DNA of 64,000 bases, from contig NZ_QZMU01000001.1 of NCBI RefSeq assembly GCF_003932505.1, positions 1,736,001 to 1,800,000 of the forward strand. The letters run 5' to 3'. Under the pieces are notes generated by a model. That model searched no databases and had not been told where the DNA came from. It saw nothing but the letters and a program-made list of their open reading frames with translations. The DNA comes from Thiohalobacter thiocyanaticus (GTDB taxonomy: Bacteria > Pseudomonadota > Gammaproteobacteria > Thiohalobacterales > Thiohalobacteraceae). Position numbers and translations under genes: made by a program. This document shows positions 19,357 to 33,813 of the stretch, piece by piece. The number at the start of each line of letters is the position of its first letter. Within the stretch, counting starts at the first letter, position 1.

Positions 19357-20049
19357 ATGGAGCCTGCCCGTTTACCGCATGCACGGATCACCTGGACACC
19401 CAGCGTCCGCGTCGTCGCCAGCCGCTTTCCCCCGGTCGGTCTGTTTGATTCTGTTGCCGACCCGGCTGATCTGGAAACTGTGTTCGATATAGAAGGTCTC
19501 ACCAACCCGCGCCTGCGCCAGGAGGCCGGCGATATTTCGCTGGTCCCGCCCGAGGACCGCATCAGCGGCCCCGGTGCCACACCCATCATGGCCGCCTTCA
19601 CCCACCTGAATCCGGACGGCAGTCGTTTCAGCGACGGCACCTATGGTGTCTACTACGCCAGCCGGACCATGGAAACCGCCATCCGGGAAACGCTCCACCA
19701 TCGTGAGCGTTTTCTGCGCTACACCAACGAACCACCGATCGAACTGGATCAGCGTGTCTACTATTCGGATATCGACGCGGAACTGACCGACATCCGCCCG
19801 TACCGGGATATGCGCCCCGAATGGTATGACCCTGACAGCTATAAGGCTTCGCAGCGACTGGCCAATGCCCTGCGTAACTCAAAAGGCAACGGGCTGGTGT
19901 ATCACAGCGTCCGCCACGAAGGCGGAGAATGCATCGCGGTGTTCCGGCCCCGCCTGCTGTCACCGGCCAGACAGGGACCGCATTTGACCTATGTGTGGGA
20001 CGGGGAGGCGATTACGCATGTATACGAGAAGCGGAAATTGCGGGTGTGA
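19357..20049 (+). CDS. RES-domain toxin
   Basis: 230 aa. RES toxins degrade cellular NAD+ when freed from the antitoxin. The family residues are visible as Arg in ASRFPPVGLFD, Glu in YYASRTMETAIRE and Ser in VYHSVRHEGGECIAVFRP. Length and order match characterised RES/Xre pairs. It converges on the DUF3883 gene 41 bp downstream, which is on the other strand. Confidence 0.92.
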   Translation: MEPARLPHARITWTPSVRVVASRFPPVGLFDSVADPADLETVFDIEGLTNPRLRQEAGDISLVPPEDRISGPGATPIMAAFTHLNPDGSRFSDGTYGVYYASRTMETAIRETLHHRERFLRYTNEPPIELDQRVYYSDIDAELTDIRPYRDMRPEWYDPDSYKASQRLANALRNSKGNGLVYHSVRHEGGECIAVFRPRLLSPARQGPHLTYVWDGEAITHVYEKRKLRV

Positions 20050-20089
20050 GGTTACAAAAAACGACAGCAACATCAGCAGATGGCGGACT

Positions 20090-20938
20090 TCATGCCGGCC
20101 TGGCCATATACTGCGAGGGCACCAGCATGCACCGATCCTGCAAATGGCCATGCAGTGCGAATATGCGGGGTCCTGCGCGGAACCTGAAGATTCGATACAG
20201 GAAGTATTGCGACGCGTTGTCGCGGGAGAATCTTAACTCGTTCGGTGTAACAAAGAACGGTGTATTTTTACCGTATTTAGTCGTCTTCGCCTCAATAAAT
20301 CGATCTGAGCCATTCGCTTCGAATGATCGGATGTCGAAACCAGCGGATGGACCGACTGTGGCCGATACCTGCTCGATACGATCGGCGAGAGATTCTCTTC
20401 CGGCATGAATCAGTCGCGCTCGCTCGAAGTTGATGACGAAATGCTCTCCAGCACCACCGAGCGCCTGGTTCTGCGCTTCTCTCTCGAGATAATTAACACC
20501 AACAGGATTGTAGATTTCCGGTGTGTCGGCGACACCAGAAGGACTTTTATCGTCCTGGACGGGAGGCGTTTCCATTATTGCCAGGAAATCATCGACAGAC
20601 GGTATTTCAGGCATTGTCTCGACGTCCCGCTTGAACAGATCCTGAAGGTCAGGATTGTTTTTCAGATAATCCGCAACGGCAGCCGGCAGCAGCACACGCT
20701 GATAGTTTGATCGGGGCTTGTAGCCATCGATATAGGGTATACCCATTTCGATCAACACCGCGCTTATGTTCTGGTGTTTGAGTTCTATGGAACCCTCTGA
20801 GCGGTTATTCAGATGCCCCATCAGGGTCCGACGGTGCTCTGTCTTATTGTAATTGCATCCAGCCAGTTCAAGACGCAGCATATTGAAGTAGTCTTCAACA
20901 GCCGCCTCGACCTCAGACTCTGACCAGCTTTCAGACAT
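20090..20938 (-). CDS. DUF3883 (restriction-endonuclease-like) protein
   Basis: 282 aa. The N-terminal half has the HRRTLMGHLNNRSEGSIELKHQNISAVL block found in many DUF3883 proteins; the C-terminal half is the DUF3883 domain with GFDIRSF...RFIEAKTT, a D...ExK arrangement of the PD-(D/E)XK nuclease type. Such genes are common in defence loci, sometimes alone. Start ATG 20938 is preferred to a TTG at 20962. It stands beside the toxin-antitoxin pair, convergent with it. No methylase is adjacent, so its target is unknown. Confidence 0.85.
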   Translation of the reverse strand: MSESWSESEVEAAVEDYFNMLRLELAGCNYNKTEHRRTLMGHLNNRSEGSIELKHQNISAVLIEMGIPYIDGYKPRSNYQRVLLPAAVADYLKNNPDLQDLFKRDVETMPEIPSVDDFLAIMETPPVQDDKSPSGVADTPEIYNPVGVNYLEREAQNQALGGAGEHFVINFERARLIHAGRESLADRIEQVSATVGPSAGFDIRSFEANGSDRFIEAKTTKYGKNTPFFVTPNELRFSRDNASQYFLYRIFRFRAGPRIFALHGHLQDRCMLVPSQYMARPA

Positions 20939-21124
20939 TGGCACCTGCCTGAAACCTTTCAAAATAGTTTCGACTACAAATCACGATTATTTTCAATTGC
21001 TACCGCCCCATCGGTATTGATCTAGGCTGAGCGAATATATCGGCTTAAGTGAAATGCGCATAGCTTTATTCCCTCTTCACTCAACTGATTTTCGCGATGT
21101 GACATGGCGAGCAAGCTTAACTAA

Positions 21125-22957
21125 CTACTCAACCGTAACAGATTTCGCTAGATTCCTCGGCTGATCCACATCCGTCCCCTTCAGCACCGCCACGTGATAG
21201 GCCAGCAGCTGCAGCGGGATGGTGAAGATGATGGGGGCGATGCAGTCGTCGGTGGGGGCGACGGGGAGCACGGTCATGTTCTCGCTCTCGACCACGCCGG
21301 CGTGTTCGTCGGCGAAGACGATCAACTGGCCACCCCGGGCGCTGACTTCCTGCAGGTTGGACTTGAGCTTTTCCAGCAGTTCGTTGTTGGGGGCAACGGC
21401 GATGACGGGCATCTCGGCGTCGACCAGGGCCAGTGGGCCGTGCTTGAGTTCGCCGGCGGGGTAGGCCTCGGCGTGGATGTAGGAGATCTCTTTTAATTTT
21501 AGGGCGCCTTCCATCGCCACTGGGTACTGAGCGCCGCGGCCGAGGAACAGGGCGTGGTGCTTGTCGGCAAACCCTTCCGCGATCTCCCGGATACGGTCGT
21601 CGAGCTGCAGCACATGATCGATCTTGCCGGGCAGGTGCTCTAGCTGGCTGATGATCTTGGCCTCGACATAGGGATCGACGCCGTTGCGCCGGCCCAGGGC
21701 GATGACCAGCAGCAACAGCGAGACCAGCTGGGTGGTGAAGGCCTTGGTGGAGGCCACGCCGATCTCGGGCCCGGCGCGGGTCATCAGGGTAAGGTCGGAT
21801 TCGCGCACCAGCGAGCTTTCCGGCACGTTGCAGATGGCCAGGGAATGGCCGAAGCCCAGGCGCTTGGCCTCCTGCAGGCCGGCCAGGGTGTCGGCGGTCT
21901 CGCCCGACTGCGACAGGGTGACGATGAGCGAGTTGTTGCGCACCACCGGCTTGCGGTAGCGGAACTCGCTGGCCACCTCCACGCTGCAGGGAATGCCGGC
22001 GATGGATTCCAGCCAGTAGCGCCCGACCATGCCGGCGTGATAGCTGGTGCCGCAGGCGATGATGTGCACGCCCTGGACCTGGTCGAGGATTTCGGTGGCA
22101 TCAACACCGAAGGCGGCTTCCAGTAATTTATCACCGCTGATGCGGCCCTCCAGGCAGTCAGCCACGGCGCGCGGCTGCTCGTGGATTTCCTTCAGCATGT
22201 AGTGGCGATACTGGCCGCGCTCGACGGCGTCTGCAGTCAGCTCCGACTGGCGCACGGGGCGGGAGACCGCCACGCCTTCGCGGTCATAGATGGTGATCGA
22301 ATCGCGCGTGATCTCGGCGATGTCGCCGTCTTCCAGGAAGATGAACTGCTGGGTCACCGGCACCAGAGCCGCCACGTCGGAGGCGATGAAGTTCTCGCCC
22401 AGGCCCAGGCCGATCACCAGCGGGCTGCCGCGACGGGCGGCGATGATGCGTTCGGGGTCGCTGTTGGTGACCACGCCCAGGGCATAGGCACCATCCAGAT
22501 CGCCGACGGAGGCCTGCACGGCGGCTAGCAGATCGTGCGACTGCGCGTAGTGATGATGCAGCTGGTGGGCGATGACCTCGGTGTCGGTCTCGGAGGTGAA
22601 GCGGTAGCCCAGTTCCTTTTGCTGTGTGCGCAGGGCGTCGTGGTTCTCGATGATGCCGTTGTGCACCACGGCGATGGTCTCGTTGCACACATGCGGGTGT
22701 GCGTTGCCCTCGCTGGGCCGGCCATGGGTGGCCCAGCGGGTGTGGGCGATACCGGTGTGACCGGGCAGCGGCTCACTGCTCAGGGCATCGCCCAGGACGG
22801 CCACCTTGCCCATGGCGCGCTTGCGGCTGAACTTGTGCTCGGGCGTGACCACCAGCATGCCGGCCGAGTCATAGCCGCGGTACTCCAGCCGTTTGAGGCC
22901 TTCGAGCAGGACGGGCGCGACATCGCGCTGGGCTACGGCTCCGACGATTCCGCACAT
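21125..22957 (-). CDS. glmS: Glutamine-fructose-6-phosphate aminotransferase
   Basis: Makes glucosamine 6-phosphate from fructose 6-phosphate and glutamine, the first step to UDP-GlcNAc. The 610-residue protein begins MCGIVGAV, Cys2 being the glutaminase nucleophile, with HTRWATHG; two SIS sugar-isomerase domains follow ([17 protein letters not shown]) and it ends LAKSVTVE as the family does. It is downstream of glmU, separated by a nested repeat. No glmS ribozyme is visible upstream, as expected outside Firmicutes. Confidence 0.98.
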   Translation of the reverse strand: MCGIVGAVAQRDVAPVLLEGLKRLEYRGYDSAGMLVVTPEHKFSRKRAMGKVAVLGDALSSEPLPGHTGIAHTRWATHGRPSEGNAHPHVCNETIAVVHNGIIENHDALRTQQKELGYRFTSETDTEVIAHQLHHHYAQSHDLLAAVQASVGDLDGAYALGVVTNSDPERIIAARRGSPLVIGLGLGENFIASDVAALVPVTQQFIFLEDGDIAEITRDSITIYDREGVAVSRPVRQSELTADAVERGQYRHYMLKEIHEQPRAVADCLEGRISGDKLLEAAFGVDATEILDQVQGVHIIACGTSYHAGMVGRYWLESIAGIPCSVEVASEFRYRKPVVRNNSLIVTLSQSGETADTLAGLQEAKRLGFGHSLAICNVPESSLVRESDLTLMTRAGPEIGVASTKAFTTQLVSLLLLVIALGRRNGVDPYVEAKIISQLEHLPGKIDHVLQLDDRIREIAEGFADKHHALFLGRGAQYPVAMEGALKLKEISYIHAEAYPAGELKHGPLALVDAEMPVIAVAPNNELLEKLKSNLQEVSARGGQLIVFADEHAGVVESENMTVLPVAPTDDCIAPIIFTIPLQLLAYHVAVLKGTDVDQPRNLAKSVTVE

Positions 22958-22980
22958 TTGATTATCCTCAAGATCAAAAG

Positions 22981-23206
22981 ATTCAACGCAGAGGCGCTAA
23001 GGCGCAAGGTTCGCGAAGAAATCGAGAATTATTTGTAATGCCTGCAGCTCCAGTTGCACTTATGAGAACACTGCCATTCCAGTGCAGACCGGAATCCAGT
23101 AACCGCTGCGGTATCTGGATCCCGGCCTGCGCCGGGATGACGGTATACTTAACTTTCGCAATTATATTCTTTGCGTTCTTCGCCTCTCTGCGTTAAAGCT
23201 TTTTAG
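22981..23206. repeat. Nested inverted repeat: AACGCAGAG arms around a GTCAT-type element
   Basis: Arms AACGCAGAGGCG (22983) and CGCCTCTCTGCGTT (23181-23194) surround an element CATTCCAGTGCAGACCGGAATCCA...GCCGGGATGACGG at 23074-23142. It is the second locus with the two-layer structure of 9610-9815 and lies between glmU and glmS. Confidence 0.8.
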
Positions 23207-24573
23207 TCCTTTTTCTTAACAGGCCGCTTCCAGCCCTCGCGGGTCTGTTGTTTGCTCCGGCTCAGGGTGAGTTCGCCGGCGGGCGCGTCGCGTGTGAGCG
23301 TGGTGCCGGCGCCGATGGTCGCGCCTTTGCCCACGGTCACCGGGGCGACCAGCTGGGTATCGGAGCCGATGAAGACCTCGTCCTCGATCACGGTCAGGTG
23401 CTTGTTGGCGCCATCGTAGTTGCAGGTAATGGTGCCGGCGCCGATGTTGACCCCGGCACCCATGCGGGTGTCGCCGATGTAGCTCAGGTGATTGACCTTG
23501 GAGCCCGCGCCGATCTCGGCCTTCTTCACCTCGACGAAGTTGCCGACGTGCACGCCGTCGGCCAGCCGCGTCTCGGGGCGGATGCGGGCGAAGGGCCCGA
23601 TGCGCGCGCCGGCGCCGATGACGGCGTCCTCGATCACGCAATTGGCCAGCACCTCGGTGCCGGCGCCGATGGTCACATTCCTCAATACACAGTTGGGGCC
23701 GATGCGGACATTATCCTCCAGCCGCACCTCGCCTTCGATGACCACGTTCACATCAATGCTGACATCCAGGCCGTGCTGCAGCCGGCCGCGCAGGTCGAAG
23801 CGCCCGGGATCGAGCAGAGTGACGCCGCCGAGCAGCAGCGCCTCGGCATGCCGGCGCTGCCAGGCGCGTTCCAGCTCGGCCAGCTGCAGGCGATTGTTCA
23901 CGCCCAGGATCTCTTCCGGATACTGCGGCTGGACCACGTTGATGGCCACACCTTCTCGGGCGGCCATCCCGGTGACGTCGGTCAGGTAATACTCGCCCTG
24001 GGCGTTGTCGTTGCCCAGCCGGCCGATCCAGTCCTTGAGCGGCCGCGCCGGAGCGGCCATGAAACCGGTGTTGATCTCGCAGATCTGCAATTCGGCTTCG
24101 CTGGCGTCCTTCTGCTCGACGATGCCGGTCACGCAGTGATGATTGTCGCGCACGATGCGGCCGTAGCCGGTGGGGTCGGGTAGGGTGGCGGTGAGCAGGC
24201 CCAGGCTGTCGTCGCCCGCGGCGTCGGCCAGAGCGGCCAGGGTATCCTGACCGATCAGAGGCACGTCACCATACAGAATGAGTATCCGGGCATCGTCGGG
24301 GACGTTCGGCAGGGCCTGGGCGACGGCATGGCCGGTGCCAAGCTGTTCGGCCTGTTCCGCCCACTGGATATCATTCCGCCCGGCGAAGGCCGCACGCACC
24401 TGTTCGCCACCGTGGCCATAGACCACATGGATGCCGGCCGCGCCCAGGGCACCCGCGGTCTCGATGACATGGCCGAGCATGGGCCGCCCGGCGATCGGGT
24501 GCAGCACCTTGGGCAGGGCCGAACGCATGCGCGTGCCCTGGCCGGCGGCGAGGATGATGACGTGCAGCTCCAT
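23203..24573 (-). CDS. glmU: Bifunctional GlmU: N-acetylglucosamine-1-phosphate uridyltransferase / glucosamine-1-phosphate acetyltransferase
   Basis: Catalyses the last two steps to UDP-GlcNAc. The N-terminal pyrophosphorylase domain has [20 protein letters not shown] and the EQLGTGHA and YGDVPL motifs; the C-terminal left-handed beta-helix has acetyltransferase repeats with the [24 protein letters not shown] block. ATG 24573 gives the family N-terminus [11 protein letters not shown]; the nine-residue extension upstream is not conserved. 456 aa is normal. It lies upstream of glmS. Confidence 0.97.
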   Translation of the reverse strand: MELHVIILAAGQGTRMRSALPKVLHPIAGRPMLGHVIETAGALGAAGIHVVYGHGGEQVRAAFAGRNDIQWAEQAEQLGTGHAVAQALPNVPDDARILILYGDVPLIGQDTLAALADAAGDDSLGLLTATLPDPTGYGRIVRDNHHCVTGIVEQKDASEAELQICEINTGFMAAPARPLKDWIGRLGNDNAQGEYYLTDVTGMAAREGVAINVVQPQYPEEILGVNNRLQLAELERAWQRRHAEALLLGGVTLLDPGRFDLRGRLQHGLDVSIDVNVVIEGEVRLEDNVRIGPNCVLRNVTIGAGTEVLANCVIEDAVIGAGARIGPFARIRPETRLADGVHVGNFVEVKKAEIGAGSKVNHLSYIGDTRMGAGVNIGAGTITCNYDGANKHLTVIEDEVFIGSDTQLVAPVTVGKGATIGAGTTLTRDAPAGELTLSRSKQQTREGWKRPVKKKD

Positions 24574-24608
24574 GGAAATGATCTCAGGCTCCAATGCCAT
24601 TCAACTTG

Positions 24609-24713
24609 TGCCCCCTGTCCCTCAGGGAGAGGGGTTGGGGTGAGGGGGTAATGGTGGTCACCTTGCCCCCTCACCCTGACCCTCTCCCCCAAGGGGGAGA
24701 GGGGAAATCGTGT
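24609..24713. repeat. CCCTCACCCTGACCCTCTCCC-type inverted repeat
   Basis: Left arm CAGGGAGAGGGGTTGGGGTG and right arm CACCCTGACCCTCTCCC in inverted order form a long G/C hairpin between slyD and glmU. A related but distinct repeat lies at 28448. Confidence 0.75.
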
Positions 24714-24766
24714 AAGTTACGCTTATCCGATACTTTTTGTCATAGCGGTCGCGGTCCGCACCCGCT

Positions 24767-25252
24767 TTAGTGCACCGTCGACTGGCCGCCCTCGCCAGCC
24801 GCCACGATATCCTCGGCGGTTGCGTCACGGATGTGCTCGACCTTGACGCTGAACACCAGGTTCTTGCCGGCGAAGGGATGGTTGCCGTCCACGGTCAGGC
24901 GGCCGTTCTCGATCTTCGTGACATAAAACATCCGGCTCTCGCCCTGGTCGCTGCGCATCTCCACCTCGGCGCCGAGATTGCGGTACTGCTCCGGGACATT
25001 GTCGAGGTCGTCGGTGAAGGTCAGGCTCGGATCATACTCGCCGAAGCTCTCCTCGGGGGTCAGACTGACCTCCACGGTTTCGCCCACGCGTTTGCCTTCC
25101 AGGGCGGCCTCGATCTTCTCGAACAGGTCGGAGCGTCCGCCGTGGATATAGCTGATGGGCATGTCGCTGTGCTCCAGCAGATTGCCCTCCTCGTCCTTGA
25201 TGCTGTAGGTAATGGCGACGAGCGTGTTGGGGGCGATGCATTTCTCGGACAT
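24767..25252 (-). CDS. slyD: FKBP-type peptidyl-prolyl isomerase, SlyD-like
   Basis: 161 aa. FKBP domain with an inserted chaperone flap (PEESFGEYDPSLTFTDD), start MSEKCIAPNTLVAITYSIKDEEG and the conserved TVDGNHPFAGKNLVFSVKV. It lacks the His/Cys-rich tail of E. coli SlyD, so nickel delivery is unlikely. ATG 25252 is chosen because the longer frame upstream is not homologous. A second, damaged SlyD copy lies at 43822-44307. Confidence 0.92.
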   Translation of the reverse strand: MSEKCIAPNTLVAITYSIKDEEGNLLEHSDMPISYIHGGRSDLFEKIEAALEGKRVGETVEVSLTPEESFGEYDPSLTFTDDLDNVPEQYRNLGAEVEMRSDQGESRMFYVTKIENGRLTVDGNHPFAGKNLVFSVKVEHIRDATAEDIVAAGEGGQSTVH

Positions 25253-25312
25253 TCGGCCGTTCCTGATTGCGGGTTCAGCTTCCCATTCTATCGTATCCGG
25301 GGGGCGCAAACG

Positions 25313-25343
25313 AACAGGGGGCAGCCGGTGGCTGCCCCCTGTT
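25313..25343. repeat. Perfect 14-bp palindrome
   Basis: AACAGGGGGCAGCC and its exact reverse complement are separated by 3 nt. It lies between the ATP synthase operon end and slyD. No T run follows on either strand, so it is a strong hairpin but not a standard terminator. Confidence 0.6.
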
Positions 25344-25352
25344 CTGCTTTCC

Positions 25353-25493
25353 CGTCATTGCGATGCCCAGAGCCGAAGGATGGGGTACCCATAATGAAGC
25401 CCGAAGGGATTCTATGGGAGAAGCGCGGCAATCCCGTAACAAGGCAACAGCCGGTTGGCGATTGCTTCGTCGCCTCGCTCCTCGCAATGACGG
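25353..25493. repeat. CATTGCGA-type palindromic repeat, long subtype
   Basis: Opens CGTCATTGCGATGCCCAGAG and closes CTCGCAATGACGG, with an internal GGGGTACCCATAATGAAGCC. The same internal block occurs inverted in the copy at 34662-34800, so these two belong to one subtype. Confidence 0.85.
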
Positions 25494-25501
25494 TCGATGA
25501 A

Positions 25502-25921
25502 CTACCTGGATTTCTTCAGCTTCTGGATGGTGCGCAGCTGCGCGACCGCCTCGGCCAGCTCGGCCTGGGCCTTGGCGTAGTCAATATCGGCCTTGTTGTC
25601 GGCCAGGGTCTTCTCGGCCTCCTGCTTGGCCTGCAGGGCGGCGGCCTCGTCCAGGTCCTTCGCCCGCATGGCCGAGTCGGACAGCACGGTCACCACGTGC
25701 GGCTGCACCTCCAGCATGCCGCCGTTAACGAAGAAGGTGTGCTCCTCGCCGTGGTCGTCCTGGACCCGCACCTCGCCGGGCTTGAGCCGGGTCAGCAGCG
25801 GGGTGTGGCGGGGCGCGATGCCGACCTCGCCCATCTCCGCCGGGGCAAAGACCATCGTGGCGGTGCCGGAGAAGATCTCCGCCTCGGCGCTCACGATATC
25901 CACATGAAAGGTCATAGCCAT
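25502..25921 (-). CDS. atpC: ATP synthase F1 epsilon subunit
   Basis: 139 aa. Central-stalk subunit that couples and inhibits the F1 motor. N-terminal beta-sandwich [17 protein letters not shown] with [21 protein letters not shown], then the C-terminal helical hairpin. Last gene of the atpIBEFHAGDC operon. A GTCAT-type repeat lies between it and atpD, so it may be partly uncoupled from the rest. ATG may be at 25921 or two codons later. Confidence 0.97.
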   Translation of the reverse strand: MAMTFHVDIVSAEAEIFSGTATMVFAPAEMGEVGIAPRHTPLLTRLKPGEVRVQDDHGEEHTFFVNGGMLEVQPHVVTVLSDSAMRAKDLDEAAALQAKQEAEKTLADNKADIDYAKAQAELAEAVAQLRTIQKLKKSR

Positions 25922-25977
25922 AATTATAGATCCGATTTAACAGTAGCCTGAAATATTGACTACAAGTCAAAAAACAC

Positions 25978-26048
25978 CGTCATCCCCGCGGAAGCGGGGA
26001 TCCAGCAGCCGCGGCGGTATATGGATTCCCGCCTGCGCGGGAATGACG
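25978..26048. repeat. GTCATCCCCGC-type palindromic repeat
   Basis: CGTCATCCCCGCGGAAGCGG mirrors CCGCCTGCGCGGGAATGACG. It lies inside the atp operon between atpD and atpC. Confidence 0.85.
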
Positions 26049-26097
26049 CCATATATCGGTTTCCGCTTGTATCCTGCACCTTGCCTCATGTATCTCC

Positions 26098-27579
<1,482 letters not shown>

Positions 27580-28440
27580 TTAAACCGCTGCCGCGCCGCT
27601 GACGATCTCCGACAGCTCCTGCGTGATGGCGGCCTGGCGGGCCTTGTTGTAGACCAGCTGCAGCTCGTCGATCAGGGTGCCGGCGTTGTCGGAGGCCGCC
27701 TTCATGGCGACCATGCGCGCGGCCATCTCGCAGGCCACGTTCTCCACCGCGCCCTGATAGACCAGCGATTCGATGTAACGCATCAACAGGCCGTCCATCA
27801 CCGGCTTGGAGTCCGGCTCGTAGATGTAGTCCCAGTGATGGACAAGTTCCTTTTCCTCGCTCGGCGCGACCGGCAGCAGCTGCTCGATGGTCGGGGTCTG
27901 GGTCATGGTGTTGACGAATTCGTTGGAGGCTATGTACAGGCGGTCGATCCGGCCTTCGTCATAGGCATCCAGCATGACCTTCACGCTGCCGATCATGTCG
28001 CCCATCGCGGGCGCGTCACCCAGATGGGTGGCCTGGGCGGTGATGTTGCCGCCGATGCGCTTGAAGAACTGCAGCGCCTTGTTGCCCAGCACCGTCAGGT
28101 CGATCTCGTAGCCGGCCTGGTCCCATTCCTTCATCCGGGCGATGACCTTCTTGAACAGGTTGATGTTCAGGCCGCCGCACAGGCCGCGGTCGGTGGAGAC
28201 GATGATCAGCCCCACCCGCTTGACCTCGCGCTCGATCAGGTACGGGTGCTTGTACTCGGGATGCGCGTGTCCGACGTGCGCGACCACGCTGCGGATCTTC
28301 TCGGCATAGGGGCGCGTGGCGATCATGCGCTCCTGCGCCTTGCGCATCTTGCTCGCCGCCACCATTTCCATCGCCTTGGTGATCTTGCGCGTGTTCTGGA
28401 TGCTCTTGATCTGGGTGCGTATCTCTTTCGCGCCAGCCAT
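27580..28440 (-). CDS. atpG: ATP synthase F1 gamma subunit
   Basis: 286 aa, the rotating central shaft. N-terminal helix [36 protein letters not shown] and C-terminal [31 protein letters not shown] form the coiled coil. Between atpA and atpD as usual; an inverted repeat separates it from atpA. Confidence 0.98.
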   Translation of the reverse strand: MAGAKEIRTQIKSIQNTRKITKAMEMVAASKMRKAQERMIATRPYAEKIRSVVAHVGHAHPEYKHPYLIEREVKRVGLIIVSTDRGLCGGLNINLFKKVIARMKEWDQAGYEIDLTVLGNKALQFFKRIGGNITAQATHLGDAPAMGDMIGSVKVMLDAYDEGRIDRLYIASNEFVNTMTQTPTIEQLLPVAPSEEKELVHHWDYIYEPDSKPVMDGLLMRYIESLVYQGAVENVACEMAARMVAMKAASDNAGTLIDELQLVYNKARQAAITQELSEIVSGAAAV

Positions 28441-28447
28441 ATCTAAA

Positions 28448-28530
28448 TCCCGGGAGTTGGGGGTTGGGGTTTAGGGAATGGGGAAAAGGTCAATACCCTG
28501 ACCCCCAATCCCTGACACCTATTCCCTGTA
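28448..28530. repeat. Imperfect GGGTTGGGG/CCCCCAATCCC inverted repeat
   Basis: GGGAGTTGGGGGTTGGGG and GACCCCCAATCCCTGAC face each other, together with GGGAATGGGG and CCTATTCCC. It lies inside the atp operon between atpA and atpG. Confidence 0.65.
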
Positions 28531-28532
28531 CA

Positions 28533-30074
<1,542 letters not shown>

Positions 30075-30087
30075 TGGTGTATTCCTC

Positions 30088-30624
30088 TCAGTGGCTCAGG
30101 GCGCTGGCCAGGCGGCTCAGCTTGCCCCGGACCGAACCATCGATAACGGTATCGCCCGCGCGAATGATCGCACCGCCGACCAGACTCTCGTCGGTCCGGC
30201 ATTCCAGTTCCACCTCGCGCCCGAAGCGCTGCTTGAGCGCCTCCAGCACGGTGGCCTTGTGCGCCTCGGTGGCGGGGAAGGCGGTGATCAGCTCGGCCTT
30301 GATCGCGCCCTCGGCCGCGCTCTTGTGTTCCTGGAACAGGCGGAACATCTCCGGCAGGGCGGTCAGGCGGCGGTTCTCGGCCAGGACCTTGATCAGGTTT
30401 CTGCCTTCGTCATTGATCCGGTCGCCGCAGATCTCCAGAAAGACATCGGCGAGCTGCTGCTCGGTCAGACGCGGGTTGTCGAGCAGGCGCTGCATATCCG
30501 GGTCCGAGGCGACGACGGCCATCAGGCCGAGCATGTCGGACCAGGCATCCAGGGTCTGCTGCTCCCGCGCCAGCCGGAACACCGCCTGGGCGTAGGGTCG
30601 CGCGATAGTGGTGAGTTCGGCCAT
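30088..30624 (-). CDS. atpH: ATP synthase F1 delta subunit
   Basis: 178 aa. Stator connector between F1 and the b subunits. Starts [20 protein letters not shown]-terminal [27 protein letters not shown] is the family signature. 13 bp ahead of atpA and 10 bp behind atpF. Confidence 0.97.
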   Translation of the reverse strand: MAELTTIARPYAQAVFRLAREQQTLDAWSDMLGLMAVVASDPDMQRLLDNPRLTEQQLADVFLEICGDRINDEGRNLIKVLAENRRLTALPEMFRLFQEHKSAAEGAIKAELITAFPATEAHKATVLEALKQRFGREVELECRTDESLVGGAIIRAGDTVIDGSVRGKLSRLASALSH

Positions 30625-30634
30625 GGCGTTGTAC

Positions 30635-31105
30635 CTAGATCTGGGCTGCGAGCTTGGTCAGCAGCTCGTTATGCGTCTGCTCGTTGACCTCGCGTTCGAG
30701 CACCTTTTCGGCGCCGGCGACGGCGATGCTGACCACCTGGCCACGCAGCTCCTCCTTGACCCGGTTCAGCTCCTGGTCGAGCTCGTTGCGGGCCGCGGCG
30801 ATCATGCGCTCGCCCTCGGTACGGGCATCGGCCTTGGCCTCCTCGACGATCTCGGCGGCACGCTTCTCGGCGCGGGAGATGATCTCCTGGGCCTGCTGCT
30901 TGGCTTCAACCAGGGATTCCCTGGCGCGTTCCTCTGCCAGCTCATGCTCGCGCTGTCCCCGCTCGGCGGCGGCCAGACCATCGGCGATGGTCTTCTTGCG
31001 CTCGTCCAGCGCCTTCATCATCGGTGGCCACACATACTTCATGCAGAACCACACGAAGACGACGAATGCGATCATCTGGCCGATGAGGGTTGCATTGAAA
31101 TTCAT
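30635..31105 (-). CDS. atpF: ATP synthase Fo b subunit
   Basis: 156 aa. One N-terminal membrane segment ([28 protein letters not shown]) followed by a long charged coiled coil that forms the peripheral stalk. Single b gene, as in proteobacteria without b'. Confidence 0.97.
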   Translation of the reverse strand: MNFNATLIGQMIAFVVFVWFCMKYVWPPMMKALDERKKTIADGLAAAERGQREHELAEERARESLVEAKQQAQEIISRAEKRAAEIVEEAKADARTEGERMIAAARNELDQELNRVKEELRGQVVSIAVAGAEKVLEREVNEQTHNELLTKLAAQI

Positions 31106-31167
31106 TTCGTCACCTCGTGGTTACGGGCGTTCATCACGGTTTCGAACGGTATTGCCGGAACCCGTGA

Positions 31168-31431
<264 letters not shown>

Positions 31432-31456
31432 TTAAAGTCGAAAAACGAAAGCGATA

Positions 31457-32681
<1,225 letters not shown>

Positions 32682-32801
32682 GCCGCCAAGCACCAGGTCA
32701 TGTTGCCCATGCTACCCGGCCGACCGGCTGTACACGGCAGGCGTAAACTATCGGACCTTCGTAATGGAGGTTGTCCGGCCGCCTCGACCGAACGGGCGCG
32801 C

Positions 32802-32830
32802 AGTATAGATATTCCGGGCCATGGGGTCAA
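32802..32830 (-). promoter_or_regulatory. Sigma70 promoter of the atp operon
   Basis: On the minus strand TTGACC, 17-bp spacer, TATACT, a near-consensus housekeeping promoter. It gives a leader of about 115 nt before atpI. Confidence 0.7.
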
Positions 32831-32878
32831 TGGGCGGATAAAAATACGTTATGCATCCATCGCGCTTGGTTTTGGTCG

Positions 32879-33793
32879 TCATTTGATGTGATCGAGGATG
32901 CCGTCGAGCTCGTCCAGGCTGTTGAAGCTGATCACCAGCCTGCCCTTGCCGCCCTTGCCGGCCTGCAGCTTCACGTCGGCGCCCAGGCGCTCGGCCAGGT
33001 CCTGTTCCAGGCGGCGGGTATCGGGGTCGGCGGCCGGGGCCGGCGGCTTGCGTCCGGAACCCGGATCGCCCTGGTGGCGCTTGACCAGGCGCTCGGTCTC
33101 GCGCACCGACAGGCCGCGGCTGATGACGGTGCGCGCCAGCTCGCTCTGGGTCGCGCCGCCGGCACCGAGCAGGGCACGGGCGTGGCCCATCTCCAGCTTG
33201 CCGGCCTCGACCAGCTGGCGGACATCCTCGTTGAGTTCGAGCAGGCGCAGCAGGTTGGTCACCGAGGTGCGCGAGCGCCCCACGGCCTCGGCCGCCTGCT
33301 GGTGGGTCATTTCGAATTCCTGCAGCAGGCGCTGCAGGGCGCGCGCCTCCTCCATCGGATTGAGGTTCTCGCGCTGGATGTTCTCGATCAGCGCCATGGC
33401 GATGGCGGCGCGGTCGGGCACGTCGCGCACCACCGCCGGGATCTCCTGCAACCCGGCCAGCTGGGCCGCGCGCCAGCGCCGTTCGCCGGCGATGATCTCG
33501 TAGCGGGTCTGGTTGCCCTCGCCCCCGATCGGGCGTACCACGATAGGCTGGACCACGCCCTGGGCGCTGATGGAATCGGCCAGGTCCTGCAGGGATTCGG
33601 TATGCATGTCCTGGCGCGGCTGGTACTTGCCGCGCTGGATCAGGTCCACCGGCAGCTCGCGCAGGCCCTCGCGGTCGGGCGCCTGCGCCGCCACGGCCGC
33701 CTCGCCCGCGGCCGCTGCCGGCGTCCCGGCGGCCTTGCTGCTGCCGAGCAGCGCATCCAGTCCCCGTCCCAGTCCCCGTTTTTTCGTTGCCAT
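32879..33793 (-). CDS. parB: Chromosome-partitioning protein ParB
   Basis: 304 aa, a CTP-dependent clamp that loads at parS and spreads. N-terminal RGLGRGLDALLG contacts ParA; the CTPase region includes YQPRQDM and GERRWRAAQLAG; ALIENIQRENLNPMEEA and the helix-turn-helix GRSRTSVTNLLRLLEL follow. Transcribed after parA with 20 bp between. No parS was recognised by eye in the window. Confidence 0.97.
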   Translation of the reverse strand: MATKKRGLGRGLDALLGSSKAAGTPAAAAGEAAVAAQAPDREGLRELPVDLIQRGKYQPRQDMHTESLQDLADSISAQGVVQPIVVRPIGGEGNQTRYEIIAGERRWRAAQLAGLQEIPAVVRDVPDRAAIAMALIENIQRENLNPMEEARALQRLLQEFEMTHQQAAEAVGRSRTSVTNLLRLLELNEDVRQLVEAGKLEMGHARALLGAGGATQSELARTVISRGLSVRETERLVKRHQGDPGSGRKPPAPAADPDTRRLEQDLAERLGADVKLQAGKGGKGRLVISFNSLDELDGILDHIK

Positions 33794-33813
33794 GCCTGTC
33801 GTGGTTCCTGTGT

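Noticed and set aside
28448..28530. Terminator or attenuator between atpA and atpG
   Set aside because: Repeat arms are imperfect and no T run follows; a dispersed repeat is the better reading.
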